Shown here in pieces: positions 53,894 through 62,738 of a DNA stretch of 64,000 bases. Position 1 is the stretch's first letter. Each line of letters opens with the position of its first letter. The notes beneath the pieces were generated by a model. That model did no database searches. It was not told the origin of the DNA and saw nothing but the letters and a program-made list of their open reading frames with translations. Origin of the DNA: G964020105 sp964020105 (GTDB lineage: Bacteria; Pseudomonadota; Alphaproteobacteria; WRAU01; Hepatincolaceae); NCBI GenBank assembly GCA_964020105.1, contig OZ026535.1, positions 1,240,001-1,304,000 of the forward strand, written 5' to 3'. A program made the translations under genes and the position numbers.

Positions 53894-55825
53894 TTAATAT
53901 TTTATAGTTAAAGCTTTATTTTTAATTAAAGTAGTGACGAAATCAAGGGCATTTTCCAGCGATAAGGTTAGTTGCTCTTCTTGTGATAAAATTCTAAAAG
54001 TAAGGGAGTTATCAGCTTGTTCTTTTTCACCAATAATGATCATCAAAGGTACTTTTGCCAAAGTATGCTCCCTTATTTTATAGGATATTTTTTGATAACG
54101 ATTATCTAATTCAACATAAACACCTTTATTTTTAAATGCATCAGTTACATGCTGAGCATAATTATCAAACTTATTAGAGACAGTCATGATAACAACCTGC
54201 AAAGGAGCAAGCCATAGGGGCAATTTTCCTTTATAATGCTCAAGAAGTACGCCAATAAAGCGCTCTAGAGACCCTAGAATAGCCCTATGGAGCATTACAG
54301 GGATGTGCTTATTGCCATCCTCAGCAATATAGCAAGCACCTAACCTTTGAGGCAAAACAAAATCACTTTGTAGAGTACCAAGTTGCCAATCACGCCCTAA
54401 GGAATCCTTGATAGTAAATTCTAATTTAGGACCATAAAAAGCGCCCTCCCCTTTACTTAAGATGGGATCAAGACCAGCTTTTATGGCGGCGTCCCAGAGC
54501 GCCTTTTCAGACTTATCCCAAATAGAGTCACTACCAGCTCTTTTTTGTGGTCTATCAGAAAATTTCACCACTATGTTTATATCACCGAAAATTTCCCTAT
54601 AAACCTCCTTCAAAAGAGTGCAAAAAGCAACAGTTTCTGATACTATCTGTTCTTCTGTGCAAAAAATATGAGCATCATCTTGTACAAAGGCTCTAACTCT
54701 GAGGGTGCCGTGTAAAGAGCCAGAGGATTCATTTCTATGACAACTACCAAATTCGGCGATTCTATATGGTAAATCACGATAGGATTTTATGCCTTGCTTA
54801 AATAACTCAACATGACATGGGCAATTCATTGGCTTTAAGGCAAGAGTGGCATTATCGCTACTTTTAAGGACAAACATATCCTCAGCAAACTTCTCCCAAT
54901 GACCAGAAGCTTCCCAAAGTGATTTATCCAAAATATGTGGAGTCTTTACTTCTAAATAACCATGATTCTCAATTTTTTCTCTGATGTAGTTTTCAAGAGT
55001 TCTATATAAGCGCCATCCCTTATGATGCCAGAAAATTGAACCAACTGCTTCCTCTTGAATATGAAATAAATCGAGCTCACGTCCTAGTTTGCGATGATCA
55101 TTTTTTTCTAATTCTTCCTGCAAAGTAAGATGATTATGTAAGTCTTTATCATTCATAAAGCCAACGGCGTAAATTCTTTGCAACATGGGTTTTTCAGCAT
55201 CACCTTGCCAATACACACCAGATACTTTGGTTAATTTAAATGATTTTGGTAGTTTTTTTGTGTTTTCAACATGAGGTCCACGACACATATCAATGAAGTT
55301 TCCTTGCTGATAAAAACTAACTTTCTCCTCTTGTATTTCTTCTAACATTGCAACTTTAAAGTCTTGTTTAAGATTTTTATAAAACTCCAGTGCTTGTGAT
55401 TTTGTCATTTCACTACGTTTTATCTCTTCTGCCCTATCTACTATTTCCTTCATACGTAATTCTATTGCTGCTAAATCTTCATCATTAAATGGACGTTTTG
55501 GTAGAGAGTCATAAAAAAATCCATGTTCAGTAAATGGTCCTGCGGCAAGTTTACTATCAGGAAACAATTCCATAATGGCCTCTCCCAGTAGGTGTGCCAT
55601 GGAATGACGCACTATTGGTAAAAGCACATCTTTATTTTTATCAGTTACTATTTCTATCTTGGCATTTTTTGTTATCTTTCTTTTTAAATCGTAAAGTTCA
55701 CCATCAACATAAATAACATAAGATTTCTGCCCTAAAGATAGACTAATCTTATTTGCTATCTCTTGCCCATCTGGATAATCTGCAAAAGTTAGCTTCGCCC
55801 CATCTAATAATGTAATTTCTATCAT
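53894..55825 (-). CDS. thrS: Threonyl-tRNA synthetase
   Basis: Class II synthetase of 643 residues. Domains in order: TGS (1-60, LLDGAKLTFADYPDG), editing N2 domain with the HxxxH zinc-like motif (RHSMAHLLGEA, then the FIDMCRGPHV-type CRGPH near 185), catalytic core with zinc ligands in MNCPCHVELFKQ, motif 2 FGSCHRNESSGSLHGTLRVR (two parts), motif 3 HRAILGSLERFIGVLLEH, and the anticodon-binding domain. It is the first gene of thrS-infC-rpmI-rplT, 79 bases upstream of infC. Confidence 0.98.
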   Translation of the reverse strand: MIEITLLDGAKLTFADYPDGQEIANKISLSLGQKSYVIYVDGELYDLKRKITKNAKIEIVTDKNKDVLLPIVRHSMAHLLGEAIMELFPDSKLAAGPFTEHGFFYDSLPKRPFNDEDLAAIELRMKEIVDRAEEIKRSEMTKSQALEFYKNLKQDFKVAMLEEIQEEKVSFYQQGNFIDMCRGPHVENTKKLPKSFKLTKVSGVYWQGDAEKPMLQRIYAVGFMNDKDLHNHLTLQEELEKNDHRKLGRELDLFHIQEEAVGSIFWHHKGWRLYRTLENYIREKIENHGYLEVKTPHILDKSLWEASGHWEKFAEDMFVLKSSDNATLALKPMNCPCHVELFKQGIKSYRDLPYRIAEFGSCHRNESSGSLHGTLRVRAFVQDDAHIFCTEEQIVSETVAFCTLLKEVYREIFGDINIVVKFSDRPQKRAGSDSIWDKSEKALWDAAIKAGLDPILSKGEGAFYGPKLEFTIKDSLGRDWQLGTLQSDFVLPQRLGACYIAEDGNKHIPVMLHRAILGSLERFIGVLLEHYKGKLPLWLAPLQVVIMTVSNKFDNYAQHVTDAFKNKGVYVELDNRYQKISYKIREHTLAKVPLMIIIGEKEQADNSLTFRILSQEEQLTLSLENALDFVTTLIKNKALTIKY

Positions 55826-55963
55826 TCTAACACCACTAATTTATAAATAAATCATATTATATTAGATATAATCCAATTCTGCCATAAGAATTAATTGCTT
55901 TTCCATTTAATTTCCCTATAATTAGCATTATTAATTAATAACAACTTTTGATTGAGTTATATT

Positions 55964-58423
55964 ATGAGTGAAGTGTTAGATAAAGAAATATTAGCTAAAT
56001 TTAGATTATCGGTTGAGCAGGTATATAGGACGTGTTCGGAGGATATATTTCAAAATAGGGTAGGAAGTGTAGTTGGAGTTAGGAATCATCTTGAGCAGAG
56101 GCGGGCGGTTGAGTCTTTGGAGATGGGGGTAAGTATTGGTTCAGATGGATATAATATATTTGCGATGGGTAGTAATGGGATAGGAAAGAGGAGAATGATT
56201 TTAGATTTTCTGGAGGATAAGGCGAGGCATCGACCTATTTCTAGGGATTGGGTGTATGTACATAATTTTGATGATTCAGAGAAACCGGTTGCATTATCGT
56301 TTAGGGCTGGGGAGGCGAAGCTTTTTAAGAATAGTATTGATAAGATGATAGAAGATTTAAAGATTATTATTCCGTCAATTTTTGAGAGTGATTCCTATAG
56401 AAGTAAAGCAATAGAGATTATTAAAGGTGTAAGTGCGCAACAAGAGCAGAGTTTTATTGCTCTTGTGCAACAGGCTAGAAAGAGTGGATTAAATATTACA
56501 AAGACAGATGATGGTTTTGCTATTGCAGCACTTGATAGCAAGGGGGTATCATTCTCCCCTGAAGCTTTTAATAATTTAAGTGAGACAGAAAAGCAGCAAA
56601 TTGCGGCAACGATAAAAGGATTCCAGCAGAAGTTAGAGAAGATGCTTACAGGCCTGCCTTTGGTTGAGAAAGAGAAAAAAAACAAAATTGCTGAATATAA
56701 TGAGAAAATTATTGAGAAGACATTAAAGCCGTTCATAAATAAGCTTGGTAAAAAATGGGGAGATAGTAGAGCTGTGGCCAACTATTTATCAGATTTACTT
56801 AGTTATATAATTACTCATTACATGATTTTTCTCCCACAGCAATTATCTTCAGATCCGAACAGCAGAAGAGATATGATCAATAATATGTTAAATGAGAAAC
56901 AATTAAGTATGTTTAATATTAATATCATTGTTGATAGATCTAAAGATATAAAGAATGATAAAGGAGCTCCGGTTATTTATCTTGATAATCCCAATTATGG
57001 CAGAGTGTTTGGTAGGATTGAATATTCAACTGAAATGGGGAGTTTATCTACAGATTTCACTAATATTAAAGGGGGTTATTTACACAGGGCAAATGGAGGT
57101 TATTTAGTAATTAATGCGCTTAAATTGTTAGAGATTCCTGTATTGTGGGAGTCCCTAAAGCAAGTATTGAAGGATAAAAAGATTCAGTTTCTTAATCCCG
57201 AAACGACAGTGTACAATACAGGACTTATAACCTTAGATCCTGAACCTATACCGTTGGATATCAAAATCATCTTAATTGGAGAGCCTAGTATTTATTATGC
57301 CCTTTGGCAGTACGATCCAGAATTCAAAGAGTTATTTAAGATAGTAGCCGATTTTGATTCTACAATTCCTTATAACAAGGAGAATGTGTTAGTTTATGCT
57401 AACTATGTGCAATCTTTTGTTAAGGAAAATAAGATCAGAGATGTTAATAATTCTGCATTAGTAAAGATTGTAGAAATAGGAGCTAAATTAGCTGATTCGC
57501 AAGAATTATTAAGTACAAATTTATCAAGGATTAAATCTGTTCTGATAGAGGCTAATTATATAGCCAAGCAAAAAAAGGTAGATATTATCTCCTCTAAAGA
57601 GATATTGGAAGCATATAAGAAACAAAAAGAGCGTACTGGTAAATTTGCTGAATATATGGAAAAAAACATTACTAAAAAGATAATATTGGTACAAACTGAA
57701 GGCACAGAAGTAGGACAAATTAATGGATTAGCTGTTTATTCGGTGAATGATTCTCTGTTTGGTCAACCCCAAAGGATAACTAGCAATGTCCACAAGGGGA
57801 AGAATGGCATTGTTGATATTGAGAGAGTTGTTTCTCTCTCTGGATCTATTCATCATAAGGGGGTGATGATTTTACAAAGTTTTCTTAATTCCCGCTTTGG
57901 GCAAAAGAATTCATTATCCTTAACTGCAACAATTGTATTTGAGCAGTCTTATGGCATGATTGATGGTGATAGCGCAACCTCTACAGAGCTTTATGCTTTG
58001 CTTTCTGCCTTATCTGGAGTGCCTCTTAAGCAATCTTTAGCTGTAACTGGCTCCATGGATCAAAAAGGTAGAGTACAGGCTATTGGTGGAGTTAATCATA
58101 AGATTACTGGATTCTTTAATATATGCAAACAAAATACGTTAGATGGTACACATGGTGTAATTATTCCTAAATCAAATATTGCCGATTTAATGCTACCTGA
58201 GGAGATAAGGGAGGCAATAAAAGCTAATCTTTTCAATATATATGCGGTATCACACGTTGACGAGGGGATTGAGATTTTAACTGGTATCCCAGCGGGAGTT
58301 TTGGATGCTAGTGGTAATTATCCTAAAGGTAGTATAAATGCTATTGTACAAAGTCGTTGGGCAGAAAAATTGGAAGATAAAAAAGCACTTAGTGAGGAGA
58401 AGGATCAGAAAATTCTTTTTTAG
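55964..58423 (+). CDS. Lon-related ATP-dependent protease (YcbZ-like, S16)
   Basis: An 819-residue protein from the ATG at 55964 (a TTG 12 bases earlier is possible). The N-terminal AAA part has a Walker A variant GSNGIGKR with Arg in place of Ser/Thr, as is common in this Lon-like branch. A long coiled-coil insert follows (about 120-280). The C-terminal Lon protease domain carries catalytic Ser670 in DGDSATS and Lys713 in NHKI, 43 residues apart exactly as in E. coli Lon. It is not classical Lon, because the N-terminal substrate domain differs. Role probably protein quality control. It stands alone on the plus strand. Confidence 0.9.
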   Translation: MSEVLDKEILAKFRLSVEQVYRTCSEDIFQNRVGSVVGVRNHLEQRRAVESLEMGVSIGSDGYNIFAMGSNGIGKRRMILDFLEDKARHRPISRDWVYVHNFDDSEKPVALSFRAGEAKLFKNSIDKMIEDLKIIIPSIFESDSYRSKAIEIIKGVSAQQEQSFIALVQQARKSGLNITKTDDGFAIAALDSKGVSFSPEAFNNLSETEKQQIAATIKGFQQKLEKMLTGLPLVEKEKKNKIAEYNEKIIEKTLKPFINKLGKKWGDSRAVANYLSDLLSYIITHYMIFLPQQLSSDPNSRRDMINNMLNEKQLSMFNINIIVDRSKDIKNDKGAPVIYLDNPNYGRVFGRIEYSTEMGSLSTDFTNIKGGYLHRANGGYLVINALKLLEIPVLWESLKQVLKDKKIQFLNPETTVYNTGLITLDPEPIPLDIKIILIGEPSIYYALWQYDPEFKELFKIVADFDSTIPYNKENVLVYANYVQSFVKENKIRDVNNSALVKIVEIGAKLADSQELLSTNLSRIKSVLIEANYIAKQKKVDIISSKEILEAYKKQKERTGKFAEYMEKNITKKIILVQTEGTEVGQINGLAVYSVNDSLFGQPQRITSNVHKGKNGIVDIERVVSLSGSIHHKGVMILQSFLNSRFGQKNSLSLTATIVFEQSYGMIDGDSATSTELYALLSALSGVPLKQSLAVTGSMDQKGRVQAIGGVNHKITGFFNICKQNTLDGTHGVIIPKSNIADLMLPEEIREAIKANLFNIYAVSHVDEGIEILTGIPAGVLDASGNYPKGSINAIVQSRWAEKLEDKKALSEEKDQKILF

Positions 58424-58486
58424 TTTGCTACCTTAGCATATAATGAAATTATAATCTAATCTTATTGAGGTGGCATTAGGGGATTA

Positions 58487-59677
58487 ATGAAAAGAGCGAT
58501 AATTCTACTGCTGGATTCTTTAGGTGTTGGTGCATCAGAAGATGCTGCTCTTTACGGCGATAAGGGAGCAAATACACTTGGTCATATAATAAAAACTTTT
58601 CCTAGCCTGAACATAGCTAATTTAGCTTCTTTAGGGATATTAAATATCCTAAAAGATAGCTCTAGAGTAAAGCATCTTAAAAATCCTTATGGACTTAAGA
58701 ATGGTGTGCTTTATGGCTATGCTAAAGAGGTTAGCAAGGGGAAAGATACACCAAGTGGTCATTGGGAGTTGATGGGATGTCCTGTTGATTTTGACTGGGG
58801 CTATTTTAAAAGTAATGGTATAAAAGAAGTATTTCCTGATAAACTATTAAAAAAGATTTTGCAAGAAGGAGCATTGAATGGCTCTTTAGGTAATTGTATA
58901 GCCTCTGGTACAGAAATCATTAACACATATGGCAAAGAGCATATTGAAAGTGGTAAGCCTATTTTTTATACGTCCGCAGATAGCGTCTTTCAAGTTGCTG
59001 CCCATGAAGAATCTTTTGGATTAGAAGAACTATATTCCCTATGTGAAATCATCAGAGAGGAGTTGTACAGCTATAATATCGGCAGAGTAATAGCACGTCC
59101 CTTCATAGGTAGAAATTCTAGTGATTTCAAGAGAACCGGTAACCGTAGGGATTACTCAATTGAGCCCCATTATGAAACTCTGCTAGATAAGATGTCAGCA
59201 AGTGGTGGTGAAGTGGTAGCCATTGGTAAAATTTCAGATATCTTTGCTGGAAAAGGAATAACAAAAAGCATTAAAGCTTCCTTATTACCGAAGCTTTTTG
59301 ATACAACACTACAAGTAATGAAAAATCAAAACTCATCCAGTATAATATTTACTAATTTTGTGGATTTTGATTCAGAGTATGGTCATAGAAGAGATGTCAA
59401 AGGCTATAGAGATGCCATTGAGTATTTTGATAAGCGCTTACCTGAAATATTAGACATTTTACGGGAAGAAGATTTGTTAGTGATAGTTGCTGATCATGGA
59501 TGCGATCCTACTTGGAAAGGTACTGATCATACTCGTGAACATGTGCCGGTGATTTTTTATAATAAGAAATTCACCACTAGGAACTTAGATAAATTAGAAA
59601 CGTTTGCTGATGTTGGTCAATCCATAGCCACTTACTTAAATTTAGATAAATTAAACTATGGTAAATCATTTTTATAA
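58487..59677 (+). CDS. deoB: Phosphopentomutase
   Basis: Interconverts (deoxy)ribose 1- and 5-phosphates in nucleoside salvage. The 396-residue alkaline-phosphatase-fold protein has ILLLDSLGVGASEDAALYGDKGANTLGHI (metal Asp, in two parts), GKDTPSGHWELMG with the phosphorylated Thr, VIVADHGCDPTWKGTDHTREHVP with metal residues, and GKSFL at the end. deoD follows after 17 bases. With deoD it allows use of host nucleosides as carbon source or base supply. Confidence 0.96.
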   Translation: MKRAIILLLDSLGVGASEDAALYGDKGANTLGHIIKTFPSLNIANLASLGILNILKDSSRVKHLKNPYGLKNGVLYGYAKEVSKGKDTPSGHWELMGCPVDFDWGYFKSNGIKEVFPDKLLKKILQEGALNGSLGNCIASGTEIINTYGKEHIESGKPIFYTSADSVFQVAAHEESFGLEELYSLCEIIREELYSYNIGRVIARPFIGRNSSDFKRTGNRRDYSIEPHYETLLDKMSASGGEVVAIGKISDIFAGKGITKSIKASLLPKLFDTTLQVMKNQNSSSIIFTNFVDFDSEYGHRRDVKGYRDAIEYFDKRLPEILDILREEDLLVIVADHGCDPTWKGTDHTREHVPVIFYNKKFTTRNLDKLETFADVGQSIATYLNLDKLNYGKSFL

Positions 59678-59694
59678 AAAAGGAGATAAGGATT

Positions 59695-60393
59695 ATGAGT
59701 ACACCGCACATTAATGCTAAGAAAGGCGATTTTGCAGAAACCACACTGTTACCTGGAGATCCATTGAGGGCAAAATTCATTGCAGAAACTTTTTTAAAGA
59801 ATCCTGTTGAAATTACTAATGTAAGAAACATGCTTGGCTTTAGTGGTGAGTATAATGGAGTTAGAGTATCTGTTATGGGCAGTGGTATGGGGATTCCATC
59901 ATGTTCAATTTACGCCAAAGAGCTGATTACTGAATATGGAGTGAAAAATTTAATAAGAGTTGGCTCAGCTGGTGGTCTGCAAGACACTCAACTAAGGGAT
60001 ATTATCATAGCCTCTGGCGCATCAACGGACTCTTCTGTAAACAGGCAAAGACTGAAGGGATTCGATTTTGCAGCTGTTCCAAGTTTTGATCTATTACTTA
60101 AAGCATATAATGCAGCCAAAGAGAAAGATATTCCTGTTAGGGTGGGCAACTGTTTTAGTGCTGATTTATTCTACAGTCATGATACTTCTGTATTTGAGTC
60201 AATGGAAAATATGAATATATTATGTGTAGAAATGGAAGCTGCCGGTCTTTATGGAGTGGCTGCCGAGTTTGGTGCTAATGCTTTAACTATCCTAACCATA
60301 TCAGATCATATTAGGACTCATGCATCACTCTCTGCAGAGCAAAGACAGAACTCTTTCACACAAATGATGGAAATTGCTTTGGCTTGTGTATAG
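59695..60393 (+). CDS. deoD: Purine nucleoside phosphorylase (hexameric DeoD type)
   Basis: Phosphorolyses purine nucleosides to base and ribose-1-phosphate. The 232 residues begin STPHINAKKGDFAETTLLPGDPLRAKFIAETF (split), with the phosphate-binding LIRVGSAGGLQ, VEMEAAGLYGVAAEFG and the catalytic Asp in TISDHIRTH. An AAGGAG ribosome binding site precedes the ATG. It is followed by a long perfect hairpin. Confidence 0.97.
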   Translation: MSTPHINAKKGDFAETTLLPGDPLRAKFIAETFLKNPVEITNVRNMLGFSGEYNGVRVSVMGSGMGIPSCSIYAKELITEYGVKNLIRVGSAGGLQDTQLRDIIIASGASTDSSVNRQRLKGFDFAAVPSFDLLLKAYNAAKEKDIPVRVGNCFSADLFYSHDTSVFESMENMNILCVEMEAAGLYGVAAEFGANALTILTISDHIRTHASLSAEQRQNSFTQMMEIALACV

Positions 60394-60414
60394 TTTATTT
60401 AAGCCATCCTACCT

Positions 60415-60452
60415 AAGAAGAAGAGGATACTTATAAGTATCCTCTTCTTCTT
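60415..60452. terminator. Bidirectional terminator between deoD and a lipoprotein gene
   Basis: A perfect 38-base palindrome (AAGAAGAAGAGGATACTTAT and its continuation as reverse complement) lies in the 85-base gap between two convergent genes, followed by TTAGG on the right and preceded by CCTA on the left, which extend the pairing with a small bulge. Its A-rich left and T-rich right arms make it work in both directions. Confidence 0.75.
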
Positions 60453-60478
60453 TTAGGATTATTCATATTACAATAGTT

Positions 60479-61100
60479 CTAGTCTAGCTTTAATTTTTCT
60501 TGTTCTATCACCTTGGCAATCCATTGTTTTACAAGCTCTACAAATCTATCTTCTGGTGTTGAATCTCCTATGGAAAAAATAGGGATATTATTAAGTTTAA
60601 AGATAAATGGACAACCTACACTCTCTAATTTCTGTAAATTAATAATCTTTTTAGTAGCAACATCATAAACCGAAAGGTCAGCGGTAGCGTGATCCTTCAT
60701 CCCTGCTGAATTACAAGTAAAAATACTAGCATCTACCCAATTATACAGCTTGATATAAATTACATAATCTAATTGTTTTTGTGTAGCATTCTCTAAGGCT
60801 TCTTTTTCATTTTCTGCAGTTACCCCTAAAACTGCCTTAATTTTTTTCTTAGTAAGCGCATTATAAAGAATATTACTTGCCCGACTACCACTATCCTGCG
60901 AAACTTTCTCTGTAGTTGTGCCAATAATACCCATAGTGCTTGTTAGATCTTTGCCATCATAAGCAATTGGAACATAAAAAGTTTTTGTAGTATCAATTTC
61001 TTGCTTTTTTGATAGCTCCAATATTGATATATTACTAGAGGGCACACCCTGTTAATACAATTAATATCAATAATCCAACCAAATATTTTATTTTTCTCAT
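60479..61100 (-). pseudogene. DUF4823-like lipoprotein gene with a one-base frameshift
   Basis: An ATG at 61100 opens a classical lipoprotein signal peptide MRKIKYLVGLLILIVLTGCA and stops two codons later. One base fewer in the CCC run (61040-61042 on the plus strand GGG) would join it to the following 188-residue frame, giving LTGCASSNISILELS. The main frame (GTG at 61045 as the only start) has FYVPIAYDGKDL.., LDYVIYIKLYNWVDAS and a Cys pair, similar to DUF4823 lipoproteins. Either a recent inactivating insertion or a sequencing error is responsible; without the signal peptide the product would stay in the cytosol. Confidence 0.7.
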
Positions 61101-61242
61101 TTTACAATTTTCTTTTTTAAACTGATGATTTAATTAAAAAACTATATTTCTTGGTTTCCCCAAAATTATAAATCGAGTGTATAATATTAAAATTATGATT
61201 GCAACTTAATTAATATGAATATATTACATTGCTCAAAGCATT

Positions 61243-61270
61243 AGAGCTGGAGGTATGTATACCCAGCTCT
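61243..61270. terminator. Possible hairpin downstream of phoU
   Basis: AGAGCTGG (61243-61250) and CCAGCTCT (61263-61270) form an 8-bp stem with a 12-base loop, 33 bases after the phoU stop on the minus strand. No T-run follows in either direction. It is either a weak terminator or an RNA 3'-end structure of the pst operon. Confidence 0.4.
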
Positions 61271-61302
61271 ATTCATTGGATTTGTAGCTGTAGAAATAAT
61301 AA

Positions 61303-61956
61303 TTAACTTTTAAGGAGGGAGTTATGTTCTATAAAGTTTATATATTTACATAAACTAACAATATGGTCGCCAATTCTTTCAAAATATCTAACCACAAGCA
61401 ATTGTGAGTGAATAATACTAACTTTTTCTGGAATCAACTGTACTTTTGATAAAAGTAGATTGCAAACTTCATTATATAGCATATCTATTTCCAGGTCTTG
61501 TGATATTACTTGCTTGGCGAGTTCAGGATTCATTGTTTTAAAGGCTTTTATAGTATCATGTAGCATTTCAATTAATACATGTAATGTTTGCAAATGATTT
61601 AATCGTACAGTTTCAATGATATCATTGCCATCAAGGAGCTTTGCAATATTTTTTGAATGATCCCCTACTCTCTCAAGATTTCTGGAAACATGAGAAGCTG
61701 AAAAAACCAATCTTAAATCGTAAGCCACGGGGTTTCTAAGACTGAATAATCGTAAAGATTGATTAACAATTTTGTTATCCAATTCATTGACAACGGCGTC
61801 CATAGCGATAACTTTTTGTTGTTTTTGCTCATCAAAATTAGAAACTATGGCAAAAAGTAAATTTAGTTGCTCAAGATTATTTTCCATCATTGAAATAACT
61901 AAAGATTTTAAATTATCTAAGTCTTTGTCGTAAGATTTTAAAATATGCTCACCCAT
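61303..61956 (-). CDS. phoU: Phosphate-specific transport accessory protein PhoU
   Basis: Cytosolic negative modulator of phosphate signalling and Pst transport. The 217 residues form the two-repeat helical PhoU fold: GEHILKSYDKDLDNLKSLV, LRLVFSASHVSRNLERVGDHSKNIAK (metal-binding ExxxD) and the second copy RYFERIGDHIVSLCKYINF. It starts 1 base after pstB. No phoB/phoR are in the window. Confidence 0.97.
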   Translation of the reverse strand: MGEHILKSYDKDLDNLKSLVISMMENNLEQLNLLFAIVSNFDEQKQQKVIAMDAVVNELDNKIVNQSLRLFSLRNPVAYDLRLVFSASHVSRNLERVGDHSKNIAKLLDGNDIIETVRLNHLQTLHVLIEMLHDTIKAFKTMNPELAKQVISQDLEIDMLYNEVCNLLLSKVQLIPEKVSIIHSQLLVVRYFERIGDHIVSLCKYINFIEHNSLLKS

Positions 61957-61957
61957 A

Positions 61958-62722
61958 TTAACCTATCCTTCCTGTTATATAGTCTTCTGTTCTTTTATCT
62001 TTTGGATTACTAAAAATTTCACTAGTCTTACCAAATTCTACCAAACGTCCTAAATGAAAGAAAGCGGTATTTTTAGATACTCTAGCAGCCTGTTGCATTG
62101 AGTGAGTTACGATAATTATTGAGTAATTAGCACTTAACTCTTCAATTAAGCTTTCAATTTTTGCGGTAGCGATGGGATCCAGAGCAGAGCATGGCTCATC
62201 CATAAGAATAATATCCGGACCTATGGCGATGGTTCTAGCGATACAAAGTCTTTGTTGTTGTCCGCCAGATAAACTAAACGCACTATCATGTAATCTATCT
62301 TTAATTTCACTAAGAAGGCCAACTCGCTCAAGAGAATACTTAACTATTTCGTCGATTTGCTTTTTTCCAAAGGCAATGCCATGTATTTTAAGTCCATAGG
62401 CAACATTTTCAAAGATTGTCTTAGGGAAGGGATTAGGTTTTTGAAAAACCATGCCAACTTTCATTCTAAGCTCAACAGGATCTAATTTGGGATTATTAAT
62501 TTCAACGCCATCAATCTTTATGGAGCCATTCATGGAGAAAATATTAATTAAATCATTCATGCGGTTAAGACATCGTAGGAAGGTGGATTTTCCACAACCA
62601 GAGGGACCAATAAAAGCTGTTACTTGTTTCTCTAGTATGTGTAAATTTATATCAAAAAGAGCTTGTTTTGTGGCATAAAACACATTAACATTTTCGACAA
62701 TTATTTTTTTATAATCTTGCAA
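61958..62722 (-). CDS. pstB: Phosphate ABC transporter ATPase PstB
   Basis: ATPase energising high-affinity phosphate import. The 254-residue protein has Walker A GPSGCGKST, the Pst-specific LRCLNRMNDL, Q-loop VFQKPNPFPKTIFENVAYG, signature LSGGQQQRLCIAR, Walker B ILMDEPCSALDPIAT and the H-loop IIVTHSMQQAARVS. It follows pstA by 16 bases and precedes phoU by 1. Confidence 0.98.
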   Translation of the reverse strand: MQDYKKIIVENVNVFYATKQALFDINLHILEKQVTAFIGPSGCGKSTFLRCLNRMNDLINIFSMNGSIKIDGVEINNPKLDPVELRMKVGMVFQKPNPFPKTIFENVAYGLKIHGIAFGKKQIDEIVKYSLERVGLLSEIKDRLHDSAFSLSGGQQQRLCIARTIAIGPDIILMDEPCSALDPIATAKIESLIEELSANYSIIIVTHSMQQAARVSKNTAFFHLGRLVEFGKTSEIFSNPKDKRTEDYITGRIG

Positions 62723-62738
62723 AGCTCCTCCTTATGCA

